Shown: in pieces, positions 17,633 through 26,974 of the stretch
Layout: the number at the start of each line of letters is the position of its first letter
How positions within the stretch are numbered: the stretch's first letter is position 1
Assembly (NCBI GenBank): GCA_046542255.1
Contig: JBKHBT010000002.1
Span: 48,968 to 112,967, forward strand
Direction: 5' to 3'
Length of the DNA: 64,000 nucleotides
Source of the DNA: JBKHBT01 sp046542255
Lineage (GTDB): Bacteria > UBP14 > UBA6098 > JBKHBT01
Translations under genes and position numbers: made by a program
The notes under the pieces: generated by a model
The model's input: only the letters and a program-made list of their open reading frames with translations
Told to the model about the DNA's origin: nothing
The model's database searches: none

Positions 17633-17661
17633 TTGTTGCTTAAAAAACTATCTAGTATAAT
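17633..17661 (+). promoter_or_regulatory. Candidate promoter for the T9SS-type secreted protein gene
   Basis: -10 TATAAT (17656-17661, perfect) with a weak -35 TTGTTG (17633-17638) at 17 bases. AGGAAG follows before the ATG at 17688. A TTGACA on the other strand (17601-17606) could be the -35 for the NYN gene but has no good -10. Confidence 0.5.
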
Positions 17662-17687
17662 TTTTAGTTAACAAAAAAGGAAGTTCG

Positions 17688-18788
17688 ATGAAAATTAATA
17701 AAAATTTCAAGATTTGTTTTATTATTCTTACAATAATAATAACCAGCCTTTATTCTATTTCGATAGAAAATGATCATATTAGATTAAATGTTGGGCGGGA
17801 TGATGGTGTTTTTAATTTAGGAACTGTAGATGATGAGCCTCTTGTCGATGGATATCCAGATGCTTTTGCCGGTAATAATTTCAAGATTCTCTACGATGGA
17901 TATATTGTTTTAACAAATGAACTCGGCCACCCCGAAACGGCGCCTCTTAGAGATACTACTTTGATGATGGAAGAAGGAATAATCACAACAGAATGGGTTT
18001 TCGATGACCTTATTATCTGGCAGAAACTCCGATTCATCGAAGAAGATTCTCTCGAGACTTTCTTGAATGTGGAAGTTTTCATATACAACGAAGGCACAGA
18101 CTCTCATACCGTCGGAATGCAATATTTCATGGATTTGAATATCGGCGATAATGATAATCCTGTGATGGCTGTACCCTGGGAAAGCATCGAAAATGAAACA
18201 AGATATGAGGATGATGATATTCCGGGTTATTTTCTTGCTTATGAAGACATCGAACATCATGACTCGACAGGACTTTTCGGAATGGGATTGCTCTATGGTA
18301 GCGATATGATGATGCCCGATGAAGTATTATTCTCCAATGCCGATAATTTAAGTGATATTAGCATGGAGCATCCAATCACATCAAATCCCATAGTAGATAG
18401 TGGTGTGCTTATGCATTGGAATGATGTCATGCTTCATCCCACAGGGATATTGATAATCGAATTTAATTGGGGACTGCCGTTTTCAGATTTCTCAGATGTC
18501 GATGAAGGCTTTGAAATTGCTTTGCCGCAAAATATTGCAATTAACTCATATCCGAATCCATTCAATAGCAAAGCTAATATCAATATCTCGGGTAAATTGG
18601 ATGGTGAATATGCCGATTTATCTTTATACAATATCTCTGGTAGGAAAGTCGAAACCATCTTCGCAGGTAATCCAAATGACAGGACTAATTTTATCTTTGA
18701 ACCCAAAGGACTTTCTTCAGGTACATATTTTATTATTCTTGAGTCCGATAAAGGAAAAACACATAAAAAGATCGAATATATCAAATGA
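17688..18788 (+). CDS. Secreted protein with type IX (Por) C-terminal sorting domain
   Basis: A 366-residue exported protein: signal peptide (hydrophobic stretch at about 8-24), a beta-rich body of ~240 residues without a domain I recognise, and a C-terminal ~85-residue sorting domain. That last part has the marks of the type A domain: NSYPNPFNSKANINI, then DLSLYNISGRKVETI and the closing SSGTYFIILES…KKIEYIK. In Bacteroidota such domains send proteins across the outer membrane by the type IX system. The body contains many acidic residues and paired aromatic strands, suggesting a carbohydrate- or protein-binding jelly-roll, but this is a guess. Confidence 0.8.
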   Translation: MKINKNFKICFIILTIIITSLYSISIENDHIRLNVGRDDGVFNLGTVDDEPLVDGYPDAFAGNNFKILYDGYIVLTNELGHPETAPLRDTTLMMEEGIITTEWVFDDLIIWQKLRFIEEDSLETFLNVEVFIYNEGTDSHTVGMQYFMDLNIGDNDNPVMAVPWESIENETRYEDDDIPGYFLAYEDIEHHDSTGLFGMGLLYGSDMMMPDEVLFSNADNLSDISMEHPITSNPIVDSGVLMHWNDVMLHPTGILIIEFNWGLPFSDFSDVDEGFEIALPQNIAINSYPNPFNSKANINISGKLDGEYADLSLYNISGRKVETIFAGNPNDRTNFIFEPKGLSSGTYFIILESDKGKTHKKIEYIK

Positions 18789-18853
18789 GAATCTTTTGCT
18801 TGACTAAAAAAAATAAGAAATCTATTTTCAAAGGAAAATAATCGGAGGTTAAA

Positions 18854-19564
18854 ATGAAAAAACTATTTTTCACCTTATTGCTTGTTTCGTTTATTGTATT
18901 TTTAGCATGTGAGATGCAAAAGCCCAAAGATGAGTACCTCAACCTAATTCAGGAAAACAAAGATGCTGGCAATACAGAAGAACTTATCAAAAACTACCGG
19001 GCGCTAATAAAATTCTACCCCGATGCCGAGAAGATTGATAATTATCGTCAAAGATATATCGATATACTTTTCGATGCTCTCAAAGACGATCAACTCGAAG
19101 ATCCGACTTATGCTACTGAAATAAAAACAATTAGCGATAGCCTTTCCAATGATACAACAAAAGTCTGGATAAACTATCGGCTTTATTCATACTATAAAGA
19201 CAATAATCAGAATGACAAAGCCAATGAATTGCTCGAACCACTGAGCCAGAGTGATTATATGGTAATCGCACAAAAACTTCTCGCAGCTCAAAAACCCGAG
19301 CAAACAATTGAAGTTTACAAAAAGATTCTGGATAAATTCCCAGATGGAAAAGGCCTCGACAAGGTTAATTTCCTAATCGCATTCACTTATTCGGAAAATC
19401 TTAAAGACTACGAAAATGCAAAACCATATTTCCAAAATGTCTTTGAAGATTATCCAGAAAGCGACCTTGCTGATGATGCAGAATGGATGATGGAAAATAT
19501 GGAAAAAACCCCAGAAGAAATTTCGTTTATCTCTGAGACAACCACAGAAGAAAATAAGCAGTGA
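18854..19564 (+). CDS. TPR-like lipoprotein
   Basis: A 236-residue lipoprotein: signal peptide ending in the lipobox FLAC (Cys ~19), then an all-helical protein with tetratricopeptide-like repeats (ELIKNYRALIKFYPDAEKI, QTIEVYKKILDKFPDGK, NAKPYFQNVFEDYPESD). The repeat type resembles BamD/YfgC-like outer membrane assembly scaffolds, though the protein is too divergent to name. GGAGG precedes the ATG. Its stop overlaps the GTG start of the following hydrolase, so the two are co-transcribed. Confidence 0.75.
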   Translation: MKKLFFTLLLVSFIVFLACEMQKPKDEYLNLIQENKDAGNTEELIKNYRALIKFYPDAEKIDNYRQRYIDILFDALKDDQLEDPTYATEIKTISDSLSNDTTKVWINYRLYSYYKDNNQNDKANELLEPLSQSDYMVIAQKLLAAQKPEQTIEVYKKILDKFPDGKGLDKVNFLIAFTYSENLKDYENAKPYFQNVFEDYPESDLADDAEWMMENMEKTPEEISFISETTTEENKQ

Positions 19565-20193
19565 ACTCCAAGATAGTACTTTCAAAACATTCTATAGGCC
19601 CACTCGACACAAATTGCTATATCTTTGGACAGGAAAACGGCAATGTCATTATAATCGATCCGGGTTTTGAGTCGAAAGATATTGCGGATACCATAGATAA
19701 CAAAAATTTGAAACCCATCAAAATTGTATTAACGCATTCACATTACGACCATATAGGCTATGCAAACCCCCTCTCAGAAAAATTCGATATTCCGATTTAT
19801 ATTCATAAGGAAGGCATCCCGCTTCTTGAAGATCCAGACAAAAACCTTTCGACTTTTTTCGATAAAGCTATTTCCATAAAAGATGCCTTGCCTTTAGAAG
19901 ATGGTGATAAAGTCGAGATTACAAATGAACTATCGCTCGAGGTTATCCATAGCCCTGGCCATTCGGAGTGTTCAATAAGCCTTTATATGCAGGGTTTATT
20001 ATTCTCGGGAGATACAATTTTCAATCAGGGAGTGGGAAGATACGACCTTCCCGGAAGCGACTTAGACAAACTTCGTAATTCATTATCGAAATTATTCAAG
20101 CTTCCAGACGATACGATAGTCTATCCAGGACATGGCACCTCGACAACGATAGCACAGGCACATAAGGATATAAGTTCCTTTGCAATTCTCTGA
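19561..20193 (+). CDS. Metallo-beta-lactamase-fold hydrolase (glyoxalase II-like)
   Basis: A 210-residue binuclear metal hydrolase. The metal ligands are clear: HSHYDH (residues 59-64), HSPGHSECS, FSGDTIF and the final YPGHG. The short length and motif spacing fit the small glyoxalase II-like/YcbL group, which hydrolyses thioesters, but the substrate cannot be told. Start is GTG, overlapping the stop of the lipoprotein gene by four bases. Confidence 0.88.
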   Translation: MNSKIVLSKHSIGPLDTNCYIFGQENGNVIIIDPGFESKDIADTIDNKNLKPIKIVLTHSHYDHIGYANPLSEKFDIPIYIHKEGIPLLEDPDKNLSTFFDKAISIKDALPLEDGDKVEITNELSLEVIHSPGHSECSISLYMQGLLFSGDTIFNQGVGRYDLPGSDLDKLRNSLSKLFKLPDDTIVYPGHGTSTTIAQAHKDISSFAIL

Positions 20194-20258
20194 CAATATT
20201 TATTCTTGAAAATTAATTTCCTTAACTTTATAATTATGCCTATCAAAAGGGAGATTAT

Positions 20259-21260
20259 ATGGAAAATATACTTCAAAACAAATTGCAATTAGCGATATCG
20301 CCTACGCCACTCTATCGGCTGGATACAATCAGCGAAAAAGAAAATAGCGAAATCTGGATAAAGCGTGATGATATGACTGGCAGTCAGCTTTCAGGAAATA
20401 AAGTCCGCAAATTGGAGTATCTACTCAAAGATGCAATAGATAATAATTACGACACAATTATAACCTGTGGTGGCGAACAATCCAATCATAGCCGTGCTAC
20501 AGCCATAGCTTCGAGAAGACTGGGCCTCGATTGCCATCTGGTGCTTCGCAAAACCGGAGAAGGGCCATCTGGTAATTGGCTTTTGGATATGATTTCTGGA
20601 GCGACTTTTAAATGGATAGCCAGTAAAGAATATAAGAATCGAAATATCATAATGGAAAAAGAGGCAAATAAACTATCCGAAAAAGGTAAAAAGCCATACA
20701 TAATCCCCGAAGGCGGCTCCAATCCAATTGGAGTACTCGGCTATATTGCAGCAGCTAAAGAAATCGCAAGACAAGCCAAAAATAATAGTAAATACCCGGA
20801 AAATATCACAGTCGCAGTCGGCACCACCGGTACTTATGTCGGACTTTTGCTTGGATTTGCACTCGAAGGTTTATGCACAAAGATAATAGGCATTTCTTCT
20901 GGCGAGAAAAGTGAAGTATTTGTCCAAAAAGCCAAAGAGCTATCTAAGGCAACAATAGATAAATACAATCTGCCAATCGATCCTGAAAAGCTTGAAATAT
21001 TGATAGTTGATAGATTCATTGGCGGCGGTTACGGCATCATAAATAGTGATATTGCACGCTTTATCATGAATTTTGCATATGAGACAGGTATAATACTCGA
21101 CCAAACCTATACAGCAAAAGCAGCTATGGGTGCTCTGGAAATCATGCCAAAGCCCAAAAGAGAAAATGGTATAAATATAATAATCCATACAGGCGGATTA
21201 TTTGGCCTGTTTACAAAAGGACAATTTTTCAGGGAATTATTCTTTTTGAGAAAAGATTAG
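20259..21260 (+). CDS. D-cysteine desulfhydrase / ACC deaminase-family PLP enzyme
   Basis: A fold-type II pyridoxal phosphate enzyme of 333 residues. The PLP lysine is in SGNKVRKLEYL (Lys ~48). CGGEQSNHSRATA is the second substrate/cofactor loop, and AVGTTGTYVGLLLG the phosphate-binding loop. The set of motifs matches the D-cysteine desulfhydrase branch, which breaks D-cysteine to pyruvate, H2S and ammonia. ACC deaminase is a less likely reading and D-amino acid racemase activity cannot be ruled out. AGGGAG precedes the ATG. It converges on the AmgK-like gene with a four-base overlap of the ends. Confidence 0.85.
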   Translation: MENILQNKLQLAISPTPLYRLDTISEKENSEIWIKRDDMTGSQLSGNKVRKLEYLLKDAIDNNYDTIITCGGEQSNHSRATAIASRRLGLDCHLVLRKTGEGPSGNWLLDMISGATFKWIASKEYKNRNIIMEKEANKLSEKGKKPYIIPEGGSNPIGVLGYIAAAKEIARQAKNNSKYPENITVAVGTTGTYVGLLLGFALEGLCTKIIGISSGEKSEVFVQKAKELSKATIDKYNLPIDPEKLEILIVDRFIGGGYGIINSDIARFIMNFAYETGIILDQTYTAKAAMGALEIMPKPKRENGINIIIHTGGLFGLFTKGQFFRELFFLRKD

Positions 21261-22249
21261 ACTATAATTTCTGGCGATAGAGTTCTGAGAAGGTCGAATA
21301 AAATCGGGAATTCCTTATCATCGACAAGAGAAAATAGCCTGGAAAATCCCGGTTTTATATACTGGCTGAACTCATCTTTTCCAGACAAACTTAGCCTTTC
21401 AAATGCAGCCAATGCCTGCATTAGTCGTGAAATGGCACTTCTTTGGAAATCTCTTTGAAATGTATCGTAGATAATATCTACAAAACCAAGCCTCTCAATC
21501 TTTTGGAAATAAATTTCCAATAATTTCTCATATATATCCTTAGGCAACATAATATAAGGATCCATTAGAAGGGCTGCCAAATCATAAGTATAAGGACCGA
21601 TGCAACCTTCCTGTAAATCGATGACTTTAAATATATCATCATGAATAAGAATATTTTTAGATTGCAGATCGCGATGCATGTAAACTTTCGGCTGTTCGGC
21701 AATCAATAAGGCGAGTTTATCGAATTCGCTATGGAGGTTGCTGAGATTTGTTTGCTTTTTGTCATTATATTTATCGATAAAATACTCGACAAATTGCTCT
21801 GTTTCCCCAAGCAATTTTTCATATCCGAAAACTGTCTTTTTGACAATTACTGGTGGCTCTTCTCGATATATCGAGCTTTGTAAAAGAATTAACATATCGA
21901 TTGCTCTTTCGTAAACACTCAGGCGGTCATCGCAGTTTTTGTATAGAACTTCCAAAGATAAGTCGCCCAAATCCTGCATAAGAACAATATGATGTTCCCA
22001 GAAATTTTGATAGATCTTTGGAGCTAAATTAGCAAAGCTATTTAGGTATTTAGAAATCTGGACAGTCCTATCCAACATTCTACTGTTATCGTCATATAGC
22101 AAAATCAAAGAACGGTTTCTGGTTCCGGTTAATCTATAGAATTTTCGATTTGAGCCACCGTATAATTGCTTGAAATCATTTAGTTTTCCTATTCGAGAAT
22201 TAACTTCTCTTTCGATTCCTGGTTTTTGCAATAAATTATTAATATCCAT
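21257..22249 (-). CDS. AmgK-like sugar kinase (APH fold)
   Basis: A 330-residue aminoglycoside-phosphotransferase-fold kinase. The catalytic loop is HRDLQSKNILI and the metal motif IDLQEGCIGPYTYDLAALLMDP, both as in the AmgK group that phosphorylates the anomeric OH of N-acetylmuramic acid. It lies one base downstream of a MurU-like nucleotidyltransferase, the usual partner of AmgK, so a role in making a sugar-1-phosphate for UDP-MurNAc (peptidoglycan recycling) is likely. Substrate and symbol are not certain, because other sugar-1-kinase/nucleotidyltransferase pairs look alike. Confidence 0.75.
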   Translation of the reverse strand: MDINNLLQKPGIEREVNSRIGKLNDFKQLYGGSNRKFYRLTGTRNRSLILLYDDNSRMLDRTVQISKYLNSFANLAPKIYQNFWEHHIVLMQDLGDLSLEVLYKNCDDRLSVYERAIDMLILLQSSIYREEPPVIVKKTVFGYEKLLGETEQFVEYFIDKYNDKKQTNLSNLHSEFDKLALLIAEQPKVYMHRDLQSKNILIHDDIFKVIDLQEGCIGPYTYDLAALLMDPYIMLPKDIYEKLLEIYFQKIERLGFVDIIYDTFQRDFQRSAISRLMQALAAFERLSLSGKDEFSQYIKPGFSRLFSLVDDKEFPILFDLLRTLSPEIIV

Positions 22250-22250
22250 T

Positions 22251-23189
22251 TTAATAAGGCGCCATCATATTTTTATAAACCACTTTCCTCGATACTCTAA
22301 ACCCTTTTGGAATTTCAGTTCCAGCCCAAATAACAGTATCTTCGATAATCGCTGCCTTAGGAACACGGACATAATGCCCCAAAGAAGCAAATCCCCTAAT
22401 CTGTGCATTGGCATGAACAAAAACATCGAATCCTTTATAAACAGTATTATCAGGAATTTCCAATAGTTTTGATTTATATTTTTTATTTACCAAAATATCC
22501 TCATGGAGGTCCAAATAGGAATCGATAGAACCAACATCTCTCCAATAGAAATCGCCTTCTGGCTTCCATCCGATAACACTTCCGGGTTTCTCCCGAATCA
22601 ATTTGATATAAATATCCAAAATCGAAAAGGGCCCTTTATTGTTGAAATATTTAAAAATCTCAGGCGATAGAATCGCAATCCCTCCAAAAGTAGATCTATC
22701 GAAATCTCCATCGGGTTTAATCTCATCACAAATATCCACTAGATTTTTATTATCGTCTAAACTAACAGAATTTATCGGTGGAAAATCTACCGTCATAAGT
22801 GTAGCTAAAGGCTGTCTTTGGCAATGGTAGTCGATCATTTCATAGAGTGGAGCATCCGATATAATATCACAATTATGTATAATAAAATTATCATTATCAT
22901 CGATATAATCTTTGAATTGTGCGATGCCACCGCCAGTTCCCATTAGCTGCTCTTCTCTTATTGTAAAGTATTCGATGCCTGGCTGCCTGATTCTAAGCAA
23001 ATGTGCTCCAAGTTTATCACTCAAATGGTATAGATTGACTCCCAGGTCAGAGATTCCATTTTCCTGAAGCTTCGAAGATATCAGAGAAATGAAAGAACGC
23101 CCGAGAACTGGAAAAATCGCCTTGGGTATTATATCTGTTAGAGGGCCTAAGCGTGTACCATAACCTGCCGATAAAATTAAACCCTTCAT
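22251..23189 (-). CDS. MurU-like sugar-1-phosphate nucleotidyltransferase
   Basis: A 312-residue nucleotidyltransferase. The N-terminus has the signature LSAGYGTRLGPLTDIIPKAIFPV, given here as a pattern with GxGTR and PK. MGTGGGIAQF, HNCDIISD (metal Asp) and the WRDVGSIDSYL segment follow. After about residue 240 comes a short left-handed-helix-like tail (VHANAQIRGFASLG, AAIIEDTVIWAGTEI), which the 220-residue Pseudomonas MurU lacks. Together with the AmgK-like kinase downstream it would turn a sugar-1-phosphate into a UDP- (or GDP-) sugar. The best guess is MurNAc to UDP-MurNAc recycling, with a mannose-1-phosphate-type enzyme the alternative. Confidence 0.75.
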   Translation of the reverse strand: MKGLILSAGYGTRLGPLTDIIPKAIFPVLGRSFISLISSKLQENGISDLGVNLYHLSDKLGAHLLRIRQPGIEYFTIREEQLMGTGGGIAQFKDYIDDNDNFIIHNCDIISDAPLYEMIDYHCQRQPLATLMTVDFPPINSVSLDDNKNLVDICDEIKPDGDFDRSTFGGIAILSPEIFKYFNNKGPFSILDIYIKLIREKPGSVIGWKPEGDFYWRDVGSIDSYLDLHEDILVNKKYKSKLLEIPDNTVYKGFDVFVHANAQIRGFASLGHYVRVPKAAIIEDTVIWAGTEIPKGFRVSRKVVYKNMMAPY

Positions 23190-23294
23190 TAAATTCTCCT
23201 TACAATTACTTTTAAAGTATGCAAAAGATATTGTCTAAACTAAAAAAAGCAATCATTTTTCAAAAAAAATAAAATTCTCTTTGTACTCAAAATA

Positions 23295-23322
23295 TTAATA
23301 GATATATAAAATTTTAAGTCAA
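23295..23322 (-). promoter_or_regulatory. Candidate promoter for the murU-amgK-like pair
   Basis: Minus strand: -35 TTGACT (23317-23322), 16-base spacer, -10 TATTAA (23295-23300). It would leave a leader of about 100 bases before the nucleotidyltransferase ATG. It begins close after the etfA stop. Confidence 0.4.
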
Positions 23323-23340
23323 GGGTTTTTAAGAAAAGAA

Positions 23341-24555
23341 TTATTTATTCTTAAGAATTTTTATCATCTGCGGCACAATTTCGAAAAGATCGCCGACTAT
23401 GCCATATGTTGCGATATCGAATATCGGTGCCTGTGGATCCTTATTAATTGCGACAATTGTATCTGCGCCTTGCATTCCAACAAGATGCTGGACTGCTCCT
23501 GAGATACCACATGCGATATAGAGTTTTGGCGAAACTGTTTTACCAGTTTGCCCGACCTGATGGGAATATGAAATCCAATCAGCATCGACTGCTGCTCTTG
23601 ATGAGCCGACAGCTCCTTCTAATAGGTCTGCAAGTTCATATATGATATCAAAATTCTCTGGCCCGCCAAGCCCTCTACCACCGGATACTATAATATCAGC
23701 ATCGACAATATTAAGCTCATCGGATAATTCATGAACCGTATCGAAAATCCTGACCTTCTTCTTTGGCTGGACATCACCGACATCGATTTCGATTATCTCG
23801 CCTTTTCGGCTATCATTAGGCTCCAAAGCCTTCATAACGCGATATCTAACTGTCGTCATTTGCGGCCTATGGTCGGGACAAATTATGGTAGCCATAATAT
23901 TTCCGCCAAATGCCGGACGAGTTTGCAGTAGGAGCTTCTTCTCCCTATCGATATCAAGGGCAGTACAATCGGCTGTGAGCCCGGTTTCGAGCCTTATCGC
24001 GAGCCTTGGTATGAGGCTTCGGCCATGTATTGTAGCGCCGGTAAGAATGATCTCTGGCTTAAATTGTCTTGCAATTCTCTCCAGGGCCATAGCATAGTTT
24101 TGCTCATTGAAATCATCGAGCCAATCCGCTTCTGCTATAAAGACCTTATCTGCGCCATATTGGATTAATTCATTGGCATATTTTTTGACATCTTTGCCAA
24201 TGAGTATTGCTCCCAATTCGGAATCACGAGTATCAGCCAGGCGTTTTCCTTCACCCAAAAGCTCATGGGTTACCTCGTGGATTTCATCTCTTATAATCTC
24301 AGCATAAACAAATACGCCATTATATTCTTCTAAAGCATCTTCAGAAGTGCTCTTTTTCTGGTCATGGCGGAGAATTATCGCATCGAATGGGCATGAATCA
24401 ACGCAAGCGCCACATATAGTACAATTTGCATTAATTGAAGCGATATCATCTTCAATATCTATCGCTGCAAAGGGGCAAGCCTCAATGCATTTTCCGCAAC
24501 CTGTACAAAGCTCTTTTACTATCTCAATTCCTATCATGGCATAGAAAATAGTCAT
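23341..24555 (-). CDS. etfA: Electron transfer flavoprotein alpha subunit with N-terminal 2[4Fe-4S] ferredoxin domain
   Basis: 404 residues, about 80 more than a plain EtfA. Residues ~10-60 carry two CxxCxxCxxxCP clusters (CTGCGKCIEACP and CTICGACVDSCP). The rest is EtfA, ending in the FAD-binding domain (VSGGRGLGGPENF, AAVDADWISYSHQVGQTGKTVSP, ACGISGAVQHL). EtfA with such a ferredoxin head is known from anaerobes, for example the caffeyl-CoA reductase complex, where it is tied to electron bifurcation. Two ATGs are possible (24555 or 24537) and neither has a strong ribosome-binding site. etfB is 10 kb away on the other strand. Confidence 0.92.
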   Translation of the reverse strand: MTIFYAMIGIEIVKELCTGCGKCIEACPFAAIDIEDDIASINANCTICGACVDSCPFDAIILRHDQKKSTSEDALEEYNGVFVYAEIIRDEIHEVTHELLGEGKRLADTRDSELGAILIGKDVKKYANELIQYGADKVFIAEADWLDDFNEQNYAMALERIARQFKPEIILTGATIHGRSLIPRLAIRLETGLTADCTALDIDREKKLLLQTRPAFGGNIMATIICPDHRPQMTTVRYRVMKALEPNDSRKGEIIEIDVGDVQPKKKVRIFDTVHELSDELNIVDADIIVSGGRGLGGPENFDIIYELADLLEGAVGSSRAAVDADWISYSHQVGQTGKTVSPKLYIACGISGAVQHLVGMQGADTIVAINKDPQAPIFDIATYGIVGDLFEIVPQMIKILKNK

Positions 24556-24628
24556 AATTCCAAAGAAAGCAATAATTTTTTAAAATAAAAAAATATTTTG
24601 TGCCGAAGCCCAAAATGCTTGAAAAACC

Positions 24629-24657
24629 TTGACTTGATAATGACTCGATACTAATTT
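24629..24657 (+). promoter_or_regulatory. Candidate promoter for the GAF-GGDEF gene
   Basis: -35 TTGACT (24629-24634), 17-base spacer, -10 TAATTT (24652-24657), 62 bases before the ATG at 24719. The -10 is poor. Confidence 0.35.
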
Positions 24658-24718
24658 ACGTAGTTATGGTATTTGTGGAAATATTGAAAAATGTGGAAGA
24701 TTGTAAAACAGATAGAGA

Positions 24719-26974
24719 ATGCAAAAACATTTTATAGAAGAAATTGATTTGTATGTGCAACAGGCTCGAGATACCGAGCTGGCTAATTATTGGCAAACAC
24801 TCCGTCCATTACTTTGTCAAAGCGATGGTGACACTTGTGCGATAAGCGATGAGAATGATCTTTCCAGCATTAATTTGAATACCCATAATAATCATTTTTC
24901 GGAGTTGTTCAAAACTGAATCAGATATGATGGTTTTAGTCTTCGATATACTATCGATATTTGGAAATATCATTTCCCAACATGAGATTCAGGAATATCTA
25001 AATGAATTTCTCAGCAAACGTTTAGAATATAATTCCGGTATCCTTTCGATTCAAAAACCTGGCTCGAAAAAGTTAAATAAAATTTGGGATTTTGGCCTGG
25101 ATCATTCTTTTTCTAAGCGCAATGTGGGCAATCTAAGTTATAAAATAGCCAATGATGACTTATCTCAAAAAATCCAATATGAGGCAGCAAAATTAGGAAA
25201 CACATATTATCTAGAAAATGCCAACTCCTGTAAGTTACCAATTTCAGTAGAATTAGACCCAGATAATCTATATTGGGGTGCCGATGATCTTTTATGCATA
25301 TGGGTAGAAAGCGATCAAAAAAATGAAACTATTTATCTTTTCCTGGATAAAAAACCCGGAGCACCCAAACCCGGCACAAAGGATCTGGCTTTATTGGAAC
25401 TTCTGCTTACCAGTGTTTACAGAGCAATGAAAACATCTTCAATATACGATAGTATTACGCTGGAGCTAAAACGAAACCGCTTTCTCTTCGAAATTACAAA
25501 TCTCCTTAACAGTGATTTTGAATTCCAATATTGTTTGAATGAAGTGCTACAAAAAATGCAGGCTGCCTTTGGATATTTGTGGATTGGATTTTGGATTTTC
25601 GATATAAAAGACAAAGAGCATCTTCATATACTTTCACAGGCAGGCGAAGTGGATGAATATTTCGAGGGTATAAAATTAGAAAAGGGCGAAAAGGGCGGAA
25701 TTGTCGGCATGGTAGCCGAGAATGGACATTTCTTTATCATCAATGAACCCGATAGCTTCCAAAAAGACAAATTGACTAATGTCGAGGGAAGCAATTCACA
25801 GCTTGCTGTTCCCGTCATTAAGAATGATGTAATCTTTGGCGTGCTGGATATCAGATCATCTGAGACCAATGCTTTCGACCAAAAAAGCAGACGCTTCGCA
25901 AGAATCGTTGCTAATCAGCTTGCACAATCTTATGCTTCGAGAAGAAATATCGTCAAAAGAGTTAAGGAACTAAAAATCAGAAGAAGTATTATCGATGTTG
26001 GTAGAATAATCTCTTCAATTCTCGACCTGGATATACTTATGAAAAAAAGCCTGCAGATTCTCCTTAGAACATTCAATTATTGGGGAGCTGCGATATTCCT
26101 AACAACTGCAAATGGCAAAAAATTGTATCTAGCTGAACAAGCTGGCGAGGTACTATTAAATTCCAAAAAAAAATATTTCATTGCCGGCAAAGAAGGCATT
26201 GTTGGAATAGCTGCAAGCACAAAAATGATCACAAATATTCCCGATGTTCATCAGTTTCCATTTTATATAAAGGGCATTAAGAAGGTCAATTCCGAAATCG
26301 CCATTCCTATAATGAAGCACAATGTTGTCATTGGCGTCCTGGATGTTTATAGCACAGATTATCATGCATTTTCAACTGAAGATGAAGAAATCCTGGAGCT
26401 TTTTGCCAATTATATGTCGGTAGCTATTGTAAATGCAAGATATCACCGGCGAGTACAAGAATTGGCAATTCGCGATGGGCTTACCAGTCTCTATAATCAT
26501 AGAAATTTCATGGAATCGATTGCTCGTGAGCACAAAATCGCTGAAAGATATAATAAACCTTATGCGCTCCTTATGATGGATATCGACTTTTTCAAAAGTT
26601 TTAATGATAATTATGGACATCCTGCTGGTGATAAAGTCCTTCGAGAAGCCGCAAAGACGATCCGCTCGAATATTAGACAGGACATCGATATAGCTGCAAG
26701 ATATGGTGGCGAGGAATTCGCTGTCTTGCTTTTGGAAACAAAACCGAAGCAAGCCTACATAATAGCGGAAAGAATAAGAGAAAGCTTTTCTCAGATAAAA
26801 ATCCAGGGTATCGATACAGAGATGACAATTTCTATTGGAATTGCATCTTATCCAAAGGATGCAGACAATCCAAAAGACATAATAGAAAAATCCGATACCG
26901 CTCTCTATCAGGCCAAAAAAGCCGGAAGAAATCGAACAATCATGTTCAATCAGGAAGAATATGTCGCAACTTGA
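24719..26974 (+). CDS. Diguanylate cyclase with tandem GAF domains
   Basis: A 751-residue soluble sensor. The N-terminal ~240 residues have no domain I recognise. Two GAF domains follow (about 255-400 and 420-580, each with a conserved EIAIPI/QLAVPV…GVLD pattern), then a GGDEF domain from ~585. The active site is RYGGEEF, with the metal residue in LLMMDIDFFK and NYGHPAGDKVL intact, so it should make cyclic di-GMP. The product-inhibition site five residues before GGEEF reads QDID instead of RxxD, so feedback inhibition may be absent. It overlaps uppS by 14 bases and would head the uppS-lgt run. Confidence 0.9.
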   Translation: MQKHFIEEIDLYVQQARDTELANYWQTLRPLLCQSDGDTCAISDENDLSSINLNTHNNHFSELFKTESDMMVLVFDILSIFGNIISQHEIQEYLNEFLSKRLEYNSGILSIQKPGSKKLNKIWDFGLDHSFSKRNVGNLSYKIANDDLSQKIQYEAAKLGNTYYLENANSCKLPISVELDPDNLYWGADDLLCIWVESDQKNETIYLFLDKKPGAPKPGTKDLALLELLLTSVYRAMKTSSIYDSITLELKRNRFLFEITNLLNSDFEFQYCLNEVLQKMQAAFGYLWIGFWIFDIKDKEHLHILSQAGEVDEYFEGIKLEKGEKGGIVGMVAENGHFFIINEPDSFQKDKLTNVEGSNSQLAVPVIKNDVIFGVLDIRSSETNAFDQKSRRFARIVANQLAQSYASRRNIVKRVKELKIRRSIIDVGRIISSILDLDILMKKSLQILLRTFNYWGAAIFLTTANGKKLYLAEQAGEVLLNSKKKYFIAGKEGIVGIAASTKMITNIPDVHQFPFYIKGIKKVNSEIAIPIMKHNVVIGVLDVYSTDYHAFSTEDEEILELFANYMSVAIVNARYHRRVQELAIRDGLTSLYNHRNFMESIAREHKIAERYNKPYALLMMDIDFFKSFNDNYGHPAGDKVLREAAKTIRSNIRQDIDIAARYGGEEFAVLLLETKPKQAYIIAERIRESFSQIKIQGIDTEMTISIGIASYPKDADNPKDIIEKSDTALYQAKKAGRNRTIMFNQEEYVAT

